The notes beneath the pieces were generated by a model, which saw only the letters and a list, made by a program, of their open reading frames with translations, was not told the origin of the DNA and ran no database searches. Below, piece by piece: positions 1-6,455 of a stretch of DNA of 64,000 bases (position 1 is the first letter of the stretch; each line of letters opens with the position of its first letter). The stretch comes from JAGFIY01 sp964499285 (GTDB lineage Bacteria; Bacteroidota; Ignavibacteria; Ignavibacteriales; Melioribacteraceae). Made by a program: the position numbers and the translations under genes. The DNA is taken from NCBI GenBank assembly GCA_964499285.1, contig CAZCLA010000016.1:4941-68940 (forward strand). Reading direction: 5' to 3'.

Positions 1-747
1 GATCTTCCTCTTGAGAATATCTTTTACACTCAGCACTCCAAAATAATGCTTGCGCGGCAATAGAATCAGAAGCATTCTTGGACAATTCTCTAAATAAATT
101 AAATGATTCATCATAATTATTAAGCTGAAAATTTACCCAAGCCATGCCGAATTTAATCTGTTCTTCTCGGGATTTTGTTGGGGCTTTGGCAAGAAGCTCT
201 TCGTAAATTTTTACTGCACTGCCAAATTCCTTCAATCTAAAAAATGCACTTGCAAGAACATAGTTTGCTTCTTCTTGCTGTTGTTTTGGAAGCTCATATA
301 TCAGTGGATCGCTTAATTCCAAAATGACATTATCATACTTTTTGAGCCGAAAATAACATATGCCAATTCTATATTGTGCAAGTGGTGCATATTCTGTGTC
401 TGAATAATATGCTAGAAGTTCATCATAAGATGAAACAGCTTTTTCGAACTCNNNNNNNNNNNNNNNNNNNNNNNNNNNNNNNNNNNNNNNNNNNNNNNNN
501 NNNNNNNNNNNNNNNNNNNNNNNNNNNNNNNNNNNNNNNNNNNNNNNNNNNATTTTGAGGAAGAAATTAGTTCTTTATCAACACCATCAATAACTAATAT
601 TTCTTCGAACTGCTTTAGAGCCTGGATGTAATTTTTTTCGTTGAATGATGTGAAGGCTTGGTTATAAATTTCTGCTGTGGTTTTCTGTTGGCCAAATAAT
701 GAAATAGAGGCAAGGAAAAAAATTATTGTTTGCTTAATCTTCATCAT
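1..747 (-). CDS. TPR-repeat protein, 3' end outside window, interrupted by assembly gap
   Basis: The start at 747 gives a typical signal peptide (hydrophobic segment ending near SLFGQQ), then helix-pair repeats. Downstream of the gap, positions 451 down to 1 translate continuously into more TPR-like repeats, for example YAPLAQYRIGICYFRLKKYD and EANYVLASAFFRLKEF. This looks like a periplasmic or secreted TPR_6/BamD/YbgF-type scaffold; no specific function can be assigned. The reading frame before and after the 100-N gap (452-551) does not match if the gap is taken as exactly 100 bases, so the gap size is nominal. The gene reads off the left edge, so its C-terminus is unknown. Confidence 0.75.
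452..551. other. Assembly gap, 100 Ns
   Basis: Exactly 100 unknown bases lie inside a TPR gene. The round number and the frame mismatch across it indicate a scaffold gap of unknown true length, probably caused by repetitive TPR sequence. Confidence 0.98.
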
Positions 748-919
748 AAAAAATCGATTTTTGATAGTAAATATAGTTATAGAATGACAAACAATTCAGG
801 GCACAATAATATATCCTTTGAGTGCGGAACTTTTCCCCCGAATTCTAGATTATTTATTCAAATATAGTTATATATTTATATTATAAAATAGTTCCATTAT
901 TAACAACAACGGAGAAATT

Positions 920-1534
920 ATGAAACGAAAATTAATAACTTTTTTTGCTGTGCTGTTATTCAGTTTTCCGATTTTTTCACAAGGATTAAGCATCGGTCCT
1001 AGCGTTGGCTATATTGATGTAAGCTCAACAGATTATTTCACATCGGGATTTGAGAATGGTGAATTTGATCTTTCTACAGGTTTGCGTTACGGCTTTAAAG
1101 CAAGAGCAAGTCTTCCATTGCTCCCATTGACGTTTACAGGACATATTTACTATGCATCAATTACTGTCGATGGTTCTTATTCCGGGACAACATTTGAATC
1201 TGAGAGCAGCTTACTTAATGCAGCAATTGGAGCGGAGTGGAACTTACTTCCGGGACCAATTCAACCATATGCTGCTCTGGATATTCTCTATTCAAAGACA
1301 GGTGATGTATCTTTCTCGACTATTGTTAATGGTCAAGCTTTCGAAGGATCAAATGATGGATCGTCGCGTACAGGTTTGGGAATAGGAGTTGGAGCGACTA
1401 TAACATTAATTCCGATCATTGATTTGGATGCATCGGTAAAATACAACTTCAACAATTTGTTTGGGAAAGAGGACGGAGAAGAAAATTTTAACACTTATAG
1501 TTTTATGGTTTCCGTTCTATTCGATATTCTTTAA
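920..1534 (+). CDS. Outer-membrane beta-barrel protein
   Basis: The protein has 204 aa and an N-terminal signal peptide (MKRKLITFFAVLLFSF, probable cleavage after IFSQ). The rest is alternating amphipathic beta strands rich in Gly, Tyr, Phe and Ser, ending in a strand with hydrophobic residues (VSVLFDIL). The pattern fits a small 8-stranded OmpW/OmpA-like porin-family barrel (OMP_b-brl type). The start is supported by a GGAG ribosome site nine bases upstream. It is transcribed divergently from the TPR gene at 1-747 and converges on the TPR gene at 1595, with a shared terminator between them. The specific ligand or role is not visible. Confidence 0.8.
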   Translation: MKRKLITFFAVLLFSFPIFSQGLSIGPSVGYIDVSSTDYFTSGFENGEFDLSTGLRYGFKARASLPLLPLTFTGHIYYASITVDGSYSGTTFESESSLLNAAIGAEWNLLPGPIQPYAALDILYSKTGDVSFSTIVNGQAFEGSNDGSSRTGLGIGVGATITLIPIIDLDASVKYNFNNLFGKEDGEENFNTYSFMVSVLFDIL

Positions 1535-1540
1535 AACAAA

Positions 1541-1568
1541 AAAGTCCGGTTCAATCGAGCCGGACTTT
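1541..1568. terminator. Bidirectional intrinsic terminator
   Basis: A 12-bp stem (AAAGTCCGGTTC with its complement, one G-T pair) and the 4-base loop AATC lie between two convergent genes. A-rich sequence on the left gives a U-tract for the minus strand. The trailing TTAAATT serves the plus strand. Confidence 0.85.
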
Positions 1569-1594
1569 TAAATTAAATGTGATCATTTAAAAGT

Positions 1595-2356
1595 TTAGTT
1601 CATCAGTTTTAATTCATAATCGCACAAACTTTTATATTTGCTATCCTTCAGCCCTTTGTTGAAAGATTCTTTTGCATTTGCTAAGTCGTTAAGTCCTTTA
1701 TATGCTTTACCTTGATAATAATAAGGACCGCCGACAGAAATTGACTTACGATGTTCAAGGGCATTGTTTGCAGCCGATAAAGCTTTTTCGAACTGCCCCA
1801 TTTCTATGTATGTCTCAGCCATCATTAAATAAGCGGCATCATAATCAAAATGCTCTACGGCTTTAGCTAAATAATCAACAGCCTGAGGATATTTGCCGTC
1901 CGATTTTGCGGATGAGCCAAGTTTTGTATAACATTTACTAATGTATTCATTCGCTTTTGCTTTGAGACTATTCTTCTCAGTAAGCTGCTCGAACTTAACA
2001 AAATTATCTATTGCTTCCTGATAACTTCCTTTACTGAAATATAAACCACCCAATCCATTGTAAGCCAAATCAAAATTAGGGTTGCTTTTTATAGCTTCCT
2101 TGAAAGCAGTTTCTGCTTCGTCAAATTTTCTTAGTTTTTTTAGAGAGACACCTTTTTGGTAGTAAATTCTGTAGTCATTAGAAGATTTTAGAGCAAGATC
2201 ATAATTTGAGATGGCGCCAGAATAATCACCTGCCTTTAACTTGCTGTTGCCTTCGTTATAAGCTTTTGCTGCTTCCGCATCCATTTCGGCATCTTGTGCA
2301 AATATCGAAATAGATACAAACAGAAAAGTTATTAGGAGATTGAAGATTCGTTTCAT
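1595..2356 (-). CDS. Secreted TPR-repeat protein
   Basis: The protein has 253 aa and a signal peptide (MKRIFNLLITFLFVSISIFA), then about five to six tetratricopeptide repeats. These include YNEGNSKLKAGDYSGAISNY, YYQKGVSLKKLRKFDEAETA and AYNGLGGLYFSKGSYQEAID. It is probably a periplasmic protein-protein interaction scaffold; the partner is unknown. The ATG at 2356 is chosen over an upstream in-frame start at 2386, because AAGGA sits seven bases before it and the signal peptide begins there. It lies immediately downstream of tRNA-Leu on the same strand. Confidence 0.85.
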   Translation of the reverse strand: MKRIFNLLITFLFVSISIFAQDAEMDAEAAKAYNEGNSKLKAGDYSGAISNYDLALKSSNDYRIYYQKGVSLKKLRKFDEAETAFKEAIKSNPNFDLAYNGLGGLYFSKGSYQEAIDNFVKFEQLTEKNSLKAKANEYISKCYTKLGSSAKSDGKYPQAVDYLAKAVEHFDYDAAYLMMAETYIEMGQFEKALSAANNALEHRKSISVGGPYYYQGKAYKGLNDLANAKESFNKGLKDSKYKSLCDYELKLMN

Positions 2357-2398
2357 AGTTTTTTCCTTACTTATTATACTTATCAAATGAGAATGGAG

Positions 2399-2482
2399 TG
2401 CGGAAGAGGGGACTCGAACCCCTACGCCCTTGCGAGCACTACCCCCTCAAAGTAGCGTGTATACCAATTTCACCACTTCCGC
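2399..2482 (-). tRNA. tRNA-Leu (anticodon GAG)
   Basis: The gene is 84 nt and class II, with the long variable arm typical of Leu. Acceptor stem GCGGAAG pairs with CTTCCGC. The anticodon loop TTGAGGG sits on stem CTACT/GGTAG, and the T-loop is TTCGAGT. CCA is not encoded. The anticodon GAG reads CUC/CUU. Confidence 0.95.
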
Positions 2483-2646
2483 AAAAATCGAAGTTAGAAA
2501 ATATAGCTACTTTGAAAAAAAAGCAACACTCAAATATTAATTTTACGCACTCTCGAACTAATACATAGAAAATAAGATAAGTGTTCCTATAATGCAGGAG
2601 AAAAATTTTTCCACGGAAATTACGGGTGATTTTTGATATTAATTTT

Positions 2647-3360
2647 CTATAAATCACCGGTGATGGGTTTAACAGTAATTTCCTCAACTACCATATTTGA
2701 CTTTATCGAATAAAATTCAAAAATGATCCTCGCCAATTCCTCGGGAGACATCATTTTACCGGTTGATTTTTCCAATACATGGTTGGGCCATATCGGAGTT
2801 TTAGTTGCACCGGGCAATACATTTATTATTCTAATATTTGTTCCCCGCAACTCTTCTCTTAAAACATTTGAAAATGCTAAAAGCCCTGCCTTGGAGGCAG
2901 CATAAACACCGCTTTTAGTGAAAACCTTTGTTGCCGCAGCAGAGAGAATATTAATAATTGTTCCTCTATTGCGTTCAATCATTTTTGAAAGCACCGATTT
3001 TGTGGTGTGAATCGCACCAATTAAATTGGCTGATATTATTTCTTCAACCTCTTTGGATGTAGTATCGGTAACTAATTTAAAAGCCGTCATCCCGGCGTTA
3101 TTAATCAAACAATCTATATTATAATTATTCTCAATCTTCTCATTTATTCTTTTTAAATCTTCTATTTTAGAAATATCAGCCGGTTCGAAAATGAATTTCC
3201 CTTTTTCGCTCAATAATTCTTTTTGAAATCTTTCAAGCTGCGATTCCTTTCTTGAAGAACCGAGAACATTAAATCCGTTCTTAACAAAAACTTTACTTAA
3301 AGCCCTGCCGATGCCAGTGGCAGCACCGGTTATCCATGTAATATTTTGTTTATCTGTCAT
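2647..3360 (-). CDS. SDR-family oxidoreductase, sepiapterin-reductase-like
   Basis: The protein has 237 aa and a Rossmann fold. The NADP-binding glycine motif TGAATGIG lies near residue 11, and SSR after beta-2 suggests NADP(H) preference. NNAG is near residue 87. The catalytic Ser-Tyr-Lys set is S in LSAAATK, then YAASK. The C-terminal features TPIW and VVEEITVKPITGDL match my recollection of the Chlorobium tepidum sepiapterin reductase, which makes L-threo-tetrahydrobiopterin. The start codon overlaps the folE stop (ATGA), so the two are translationally coupled. Given its FolE and PTPS neighbours, a last-step reductase of tetrahydrobiopterin synthesis is the best guess. A generic SDR is the alternative. 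Confidence 0.8.
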   Translation of the reverse strand: MTDKQNITWITGAATGIGRALSKVFVKNGFNVLGSSRKESQLERFQKELLSEKGKFIFEPADISKIEDLKRINEKIENNYNIDCLINNAGMTAFKLVTDTTSKEVEEIISANLIGAIHTTKSVLSKMIERNRGTIINILSAAATKVFTKSGVYAASKAGLLAFSNVLREELRGTNIRIINVLPGATKTPIWPNHVLEKSTGKMMSPEELARIIFEFYSIKSNMVVEEITVKPITGDL

Positions 3361-3923
3361 ACTCGTTTGTGAGAGATTAAATTTAGAAATTCAGCTCTTG
3401 TTCTAGCGTCCTCGGTGAAGATACCAGCCATCGCACTTGTTGTGGTTATTGAATTCTGTTTTTGCACTCCTCGCATCATCATACACATATGGTAAGCTTC
3501 GCAAACAATAGCAACTCCTTGCGGTTCTAAATATTTGTTTAGAGTGTCGGCAATTTCTTTAGTCATTCTTTCTTGAACCTGTAGTCTTCTGGCAAAAACA
3601 TCAACAATTCTCGGAATTTTACTCAAGCCAACAATCTTTCCTTTCGGGATATAAGCGATATGGATTTTCCCGAAGAATGGCAGCAAATGGTGTTCGCACA
3701 TACTGTAAAAATCAATATCTTTTACGATGACCATTTCATCGTACTTTTCCTCAAAAACAGCTCCGTTTAAAACTTCTTCAATATTTTGATTGTAACCTTG
3801 AGTTAAAAACTCATAAGCTTTTGCCACTCGTTCCGGTGTTTTAATCAAACCTTCACGATTAGGATCCTCTCCAATTTCTTTAAGAATCGCCTCCACATTT
3901 TTGGATACTTCATTAATATTCAA
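3357..3923 (-). CDS. folE: GTP cyclohydrolase I
   Basis: The protein has 188 aa, full length for the family. It converts GTP to 7,8-dihydroneopterin triphosphate, the entry step to folate and tetrahydrobiopterin. Zinc and active-site motifs are present: SMCEHHLLPFFG (Cys and His ligands), KIPRIVDVFARRLQVQER, and the second cysteine in CEAYHMCMMMRGVQ. The start is TTG at 3923, five bases after the upstream PTPS stop codon; no in-frame ATG exists nearby. Adjacent PTPS and SDR genes suggest this copy feeds tetrahydrobiopterin, though folate or queuosine supply cannot be excluded. Confidence 0.95.
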   Translation of the reverse strand: MNINEVSKNVEAILKEIGEDPNREGLIKTPERVAKAYEFLTQGYNQNIEEVLNGAVFEEKYDEMVIVKDIDFYSMCEHHLLPFFGKIHIAYIPKGKIVGLSKIPRIVDVFARRLQVQERMTKEIADTLNKYLEPQGVAIVCEAYHMCMMMRGVQKQNSITTTSAMAGIFTEDARTRAEFLNLISHKRV

Positions 3924-3927
3924 AACA

Positions 3928-4332
3928 TCAACCTTTATATTCTGCGTAATTGTTTTCGGTTTCGTAAATTTTCACCGAATAAAGTCTGCCGGATGGAATT
4001 TTATCAACAAGTTGTTCCCAGCATTTTACGGCAATATTTTCTGCAGTAGGAATCACATTTTTCATGAAATCGACATCGCTGTTCAAATGTTTATGATCGA
4101 CCTTATTTATAACGTTTTCAATTATAATTTTTTTTAATTTTTTCAGATCGATTAAGTAACCAGTTTCCGAGTCTATCTCACCAGTTACAACAACTTCGAT
4201 AGTATAATTGTGTCCGTGACCATTGGGATTGTTGCATTTGCCGAACAATCTATCATTTTCCGCGTCAGATAGGTTCGGATTGTGCAATCGATGGGATGCG
4301 CTGAAAACTTCCCTTCTTGTAACGTATACCAT
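3928..4332 (-). CDS. 6-pyruvoyl-tetrahydropterin synthase (PTPS/QueD family), eukaryote-like form
   Basis: The protein has 134 aa. Zinc histidines are His14 (ASHRL) and the pair in GHGHNY. The catalytic cysteine is in FGKCNNPNGHGHNY and the active-site region is KVDHKHLNSDVDF. TAEN and YETENN complete the pterin pocket. The FGKCNNPNGHGHNY segment, the DHKHL/DV spacing and the YET.NN..YKG ending resemble animal PTPS rather than the CxxxHGH form of Escherichia coli QueD. PTPS removes triphosphate from dihydroneopterin triphosphate to give 6-pyruvoyl-tetrahydropterin. The gene starts within the bcp stop codon (TAATG) and is followed four bases later by folE. Many annotation pipelines would call it 6-carboxytetrahydropterin synthase QueD. 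Confidence 0.88.
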   Translation of the reverse strand: MVYVTRREVFSASHRLHNPNLSDAENDRLFGKCNNPNGHGHNYTIEVVVTGEIDSETGYLIDLKKLKKIIIENVINKVDHKHLNSDVDFMKNVIPTAENIAVKCWEQLVDKIPSGRLYSVKIYETENNYAEYKG

Positions 4333-4799
4333 TATTTACCGATTTCCTTCAAGTCTTTTATAATATTTTCAACGTGACCGTTTACTTTAACCTTTTCATA
4401 AATTTTTAAAATTTTTCCATCTTCATCGATAAGAAACGTTGTCCTTTCTATTCCCATATATTTTCTACCGTACATGCTTTTCTCTTTCCATACGTCGTAT
4501 TTATCCACAACTTTTATCTCCTCGTCACTGAGAAGTGTAAAAGGAAGATTGTGTTTGGCGATAAAATTTTGATGGGACTTAATTGAATCCTTACTGATTC
4601 CAATTACTTCAATATTTAATTTTCTAAAATTTGGGAACTCGTCTCTAAAATCACACGCTTCCTTTGTGCATCCAGAAGTCATATCCTTAGGATAAAAATA
4701 TAACACAACCACTTTGCCGAGATAATCTTTTAATGATATTTTTTTTCCATCCTGATCCGGCAAAGTAAATTGAGGTGCTTTTTGTCCAACTTTCAACAT
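4332..4799 (-). CDS. bcp: Thiol peroxidase, Bcp/PrxQ-type peroxiredoxin
   Basis: The protein has 155 aa. The peroxidatic cysteine lies in FYPKDMTSGCTKEACDF and the resolving cysteine follows five residues later, the PrxQ/Bcp arrangement. It reduces hydroperoxides using thioredoxin. ATG at 4799 is chosen because AAAGGAG lies five bases upstream; an in-frame TTG one codon earlier is weaker. It is third in a minus-strand run after dodecin and another peroxiredoxin, and its stop overlaps the PTPS start. Confidence 0.95.
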   Translation of the reverse strand: MLKVGQKAPQFTLPDQDGKKISLKDYLGKVVVLYFYPKDMTSGCTKEACDFRDEFPNFRKLNIEVIGISKDSIKSHQNFIAKHNLPFTLLSDEEIKVVDKYDVWKEKSMYGRKYMGIERTTFLIDEDGKILKIYEKVKVNGHVENIIKDLKEIGK

Positions 4800-4821
4800 C
4801 AAATCTCCTTTATAATTAAGT

Positions 4822-4843
4822 AAGGGAGCAATTAAGCTCCCTT
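4822..4843 (-). terminator. Hairpin between two peroxiredoxin genes
   Basis: An 8-bp stem AAGGGAGC/GCTCCCTT with a 6-base loop lies just after the upstream peroxiredoxin stop. On the minus strand it is followed by ACTTAATT rather than a clean U-run. It may therefore be an attenuator or RNA-stability element rather than a full terminator. Confidence 0.5.
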
Positions 4844-4847
4844 TTAT

Positions 4848-5330
4848 TTAGTCCAATTTCTCTAAAGCTTCTTTAACTGCTTCATAATTCGGTTCATCAC
4901 CTGGATTTGGTAAAATTTCAGCATATCTAATTTTCCCTTCTTTATCAATAACAAAAGCTGATCTTTTCGCAACCCCTTTGTAATCAAATTTACCCGGAGC
5001 AAAAACATCCAGGTAGGAATCATATTTTTGACAAACTTCTTTGTTGAAATCACTTAATAATGGGAAGTTGAATTTTTGCTGATCTACCCATAGTTTGTGA
5101 GAATAATAACTATCAACACTGACAGCTAATATTTGAGCATCCAGATTTTCGTAAACACTCATACCATCTCGCCAAGTGCATAATTCTTTTTCACATACAC
5201 CTGAATTAACAAATGGGAAAAAGAGCAGTACAACATTCTTTTTGCCTCTGAAATTACTTAATGTAATTTCTTCCAAAGCATCACTTTTTAGTGTAAAATC
5301 CGGGGCGATATCTCCAACTTTAACTGACAT
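4848..5330 (-). CDS. Peroxiredoxin, AhpE/AhpC-TSA family
   Basis: The protein has 160 aa and a thioredoxin fold. The peroxidatic site is PFVNSGVCEKELCTWRDG. A canonical PxxxT threonine appears replaced by Ser in PFVNSGVC, as is seen in some AhpE-like members. A second cysteine lies five residues after the first, and the late WxxD/K segment and conserved Arg (RSAFVIDKEG) are present. It scavenges peroxides or peroxynitrite in the cytoplasm. A strong AAAGGAG site precedes the ATG. It lies between dodecin and bcp in the same presumptive transcript. Confidence 0.9.
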   Translation of the reverse strand: MSVKVGDIAPDFTLKSDALEEITLSNFRGKKNVVLLFFPFVNSGVCEKELCTWRDGMSVYENLDAQILAVSVDSYYSHKLWVDQQKFNFPLLSDFNKEVCQKYDSYLDVFAPGKFDYKGVAKRSAFVIDKEGKIRYAEILPNPGDEPNYEAVKEALEKLD

Positions 5331-5345
5331 TTAATTTCTCCTTTC

Positions 5346-5546
5346 TTAATCTAATTTATAACCTATTTTTACTTTTACTTGAAATTCAATTTTTCCGTCC
5401 GATGTTACTCTACCTCGTTCTTCTATTACCTCGAACCAGCCGACTTTATTTTGCTTGTTTGCCTCTAATACAACCGATTTTATCGCGTCGCTGCTGGATT
5501 CGTTTGATGTGCCGACTTTTTCAATTACTTCAAAAGTTACAGACAT
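5346..5546 (-). CDS. Dodecin family protein
   Basis: The protein has 66 aa. The fold signature is a short beta strand, one helix (SDAIKSVVLEANKQNK) and two strands ending in QVKVKIGYKLD, with the flavin-stacking Trp in VGWFEV. Dodecins assemble into hollow dodecamers that store or buffer flavins or CoA. The ATG at 5546 has AAAGGAG five bases upstream; a GTG two codons earlier lies against the ribosome site and is unlikely. It is the first gene of the redox/pterin operon, 15 bases ahead of the peroxiredoxin. Confidence 0.92.
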   Translation of the reverse strand: MSVTFEVIEKVGTSNESSSDAIKSVVLEANKQNKVGWFEVIEERGRVTSDGKIEFQVKVKIGYKLD

Positions 5547-5684
5547 AAACACTCCTTTATTTTGAATTTTAGCAATCTGGATTATGTAAGGCTACAAATT
5601 TACTTATTTCCGGCACAAGATTAAAGGTAGTATAATTTTGAGCATTGAAATCGTCTAAAAGTTTTCAAAATCGAAGAATATTAT

Positions 5685-5706
5685 AAAAATACATTACTGT
5701 ATTTTT
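5685..5706. promoter_or_regulatory. Perfect inverted repeat in the dodecin-fur divergent region
   Basis: Arms AAAAATAC and GTATTTTT are separated by ATTACT, about 15 bases before the fur-family open frame. A dyad of this size between a Fur-family regulator and divergent peroxide/iron genes is a plausible operator. It does not match the classical Fur box. Confidence 0.4.
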
Positions 5707-5719
5707 TTATTGCAAATTC

Positions 5720-6217
5720 GTGTTGTTTTACCTAATTTTATACAGACTAAATCTAAATAATGGTGGAATTATTCAAAGTCAAGAAGCACACGAACAGTTT
5801 AAGCGTTTTCTAAAAAGAGGAAAACATAGGATAACTCCGGAAAGATTCGAAGTTCTTGATTATGCACTTGAACAACCGGGACATTTTGGGGCGGATGAAC
5901 TTTTCATCTCGATGAAAACGCAGAACAGCAACGTTTCCAGAGCAACTGTTTACAATACTTTAGAGCTGTTGGCAAAGTGTAAACTTCTTGCAAAAAGAAA
6001 TTTCGGTGATAACAAAGCACATTATGAATCGAGTTTTAAAAGAAAAAATCACGATCATTTAATTTGTACTCATTGCGGAAAAATATTGGAATTTACATCC
6101 GACGAAATTCAAAATATTGTTGATATAATCTGCGAAGAACAAGGAATGGAAAGAACAGGCTATTCCTTTAATATTTTCGCAAGATGCAAAGATCCAAACA
6201 AATGTAAAAACTTCTAA
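5720..6217 (+). CDS. Fur-family metal/peroxide-responsive regulator
   Basis: At most 165 aa. The winged-helix DNA-binding half contains HRITPERFEVLDYALE and the recognition helix SNVSRATVYNTLELL. The dimerisation half contains HDHLICTHCGKILEF (metal His residues plus CxxC) and a C-terminal CKDPNKC pair forming the structural zinc site. The family represses iron uptake (Fur), zinc uptake (Zur) or peroxide defence (PerR). feoA begins six bases after the stop, favouring iron. Divergent peroxiredoxins leave PerR open. The start is uncertain: GTG at 5720 is the first possibility, and conserved sequence only begins around QSQEAHEQF. Confidence 0.88.
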   Translation: MLFYLILYRLNLNNGGIIQSQEAHEQFKRFLKRGKHRITPERFEVLDYALEQPGHFGADELFISMKTQNSNVSRATVYNTLELLAKCKLLAKRNFGDNKAHYESSFKRKNHDHLICTHCGKILEFTSDEIQNIVDIICEEQGMERTGYSFNIFARCKDPNKCKNF

Positions 6218-6223
6218 AGGAAT

Positions 6224-6445
6224 ATGGCATTGACTCTAGACAAAGCATTAAAAGGGCACAGCTTGACGATTTCTAAATTGCCGAACGGCGATATTAAATC
6301 ACAGCTTATCAGACTCGGCATTACAGAAGGCTTAACAGTCAGCTGCATCGAAAAACTGCCAGGAGGCACAATAGTACTGCGAAGAAACCGCCAGGAAATC
6401 GCGTTGGGTTCTGCACTGGCAAAAAGCATAGAAATTGTTTTATGA
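6224..6445 (+). CDS. feoA: Ferrous iron transport protein A
   Basis: The protein has 73 aa with an SH3-like FeoA fold: LGITEGLTVSCIEKLPGG followed by the terminal strand QEIALGSALAKSIEIVL. It is a cytoplasmic accessory to FeoB. A GGAAT ribosome site precedes the ATG. It lies between the Fur-family gene and feoB, with 10 bases to the chosen feoB start, consistent with one iron-regulated transcript. Confidence 0.95.
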   Translation: MALTLDKALKGHSLTISKLPNGDIKSQLIRLGITEGLTVSCIEKLPGGTIVLRRNRQEIALGSALAKSIEIVL

Positions 6446-6455
6446 TTGGAACTAT

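Noticed and set aside
2625..2658. Inverted repeat GGTGATTT/AAATCACC at the end of the SDR gene
   Set aside because: The 18-base loop, the partial location inside the coding region and the lack of an adjacent U-run make terminator function unconvincing.
2439..2687. 82-aa minus-strand open frame spanning tRNA-Leu and the SDR 3' end
   Set aside because: It ends inside the tRNA gene and overlaps the SDR gene in another frame.
3928..4332. QueD (queuosine pathway) as the primary call for the PTPS-family gene
   Set aside because: The active-site stretch is of the animal PTPS type and queC/queE are not adjacent, so the broader PTPS call is kept, with QueD as an alternative.
5710..5738. TTGCAA-N17-TAATTT as promoter for the Fur-family gene
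   Set aside because: It would overlap the possible GTG start and both hexamers are weak; the gene start itself is uncertain.
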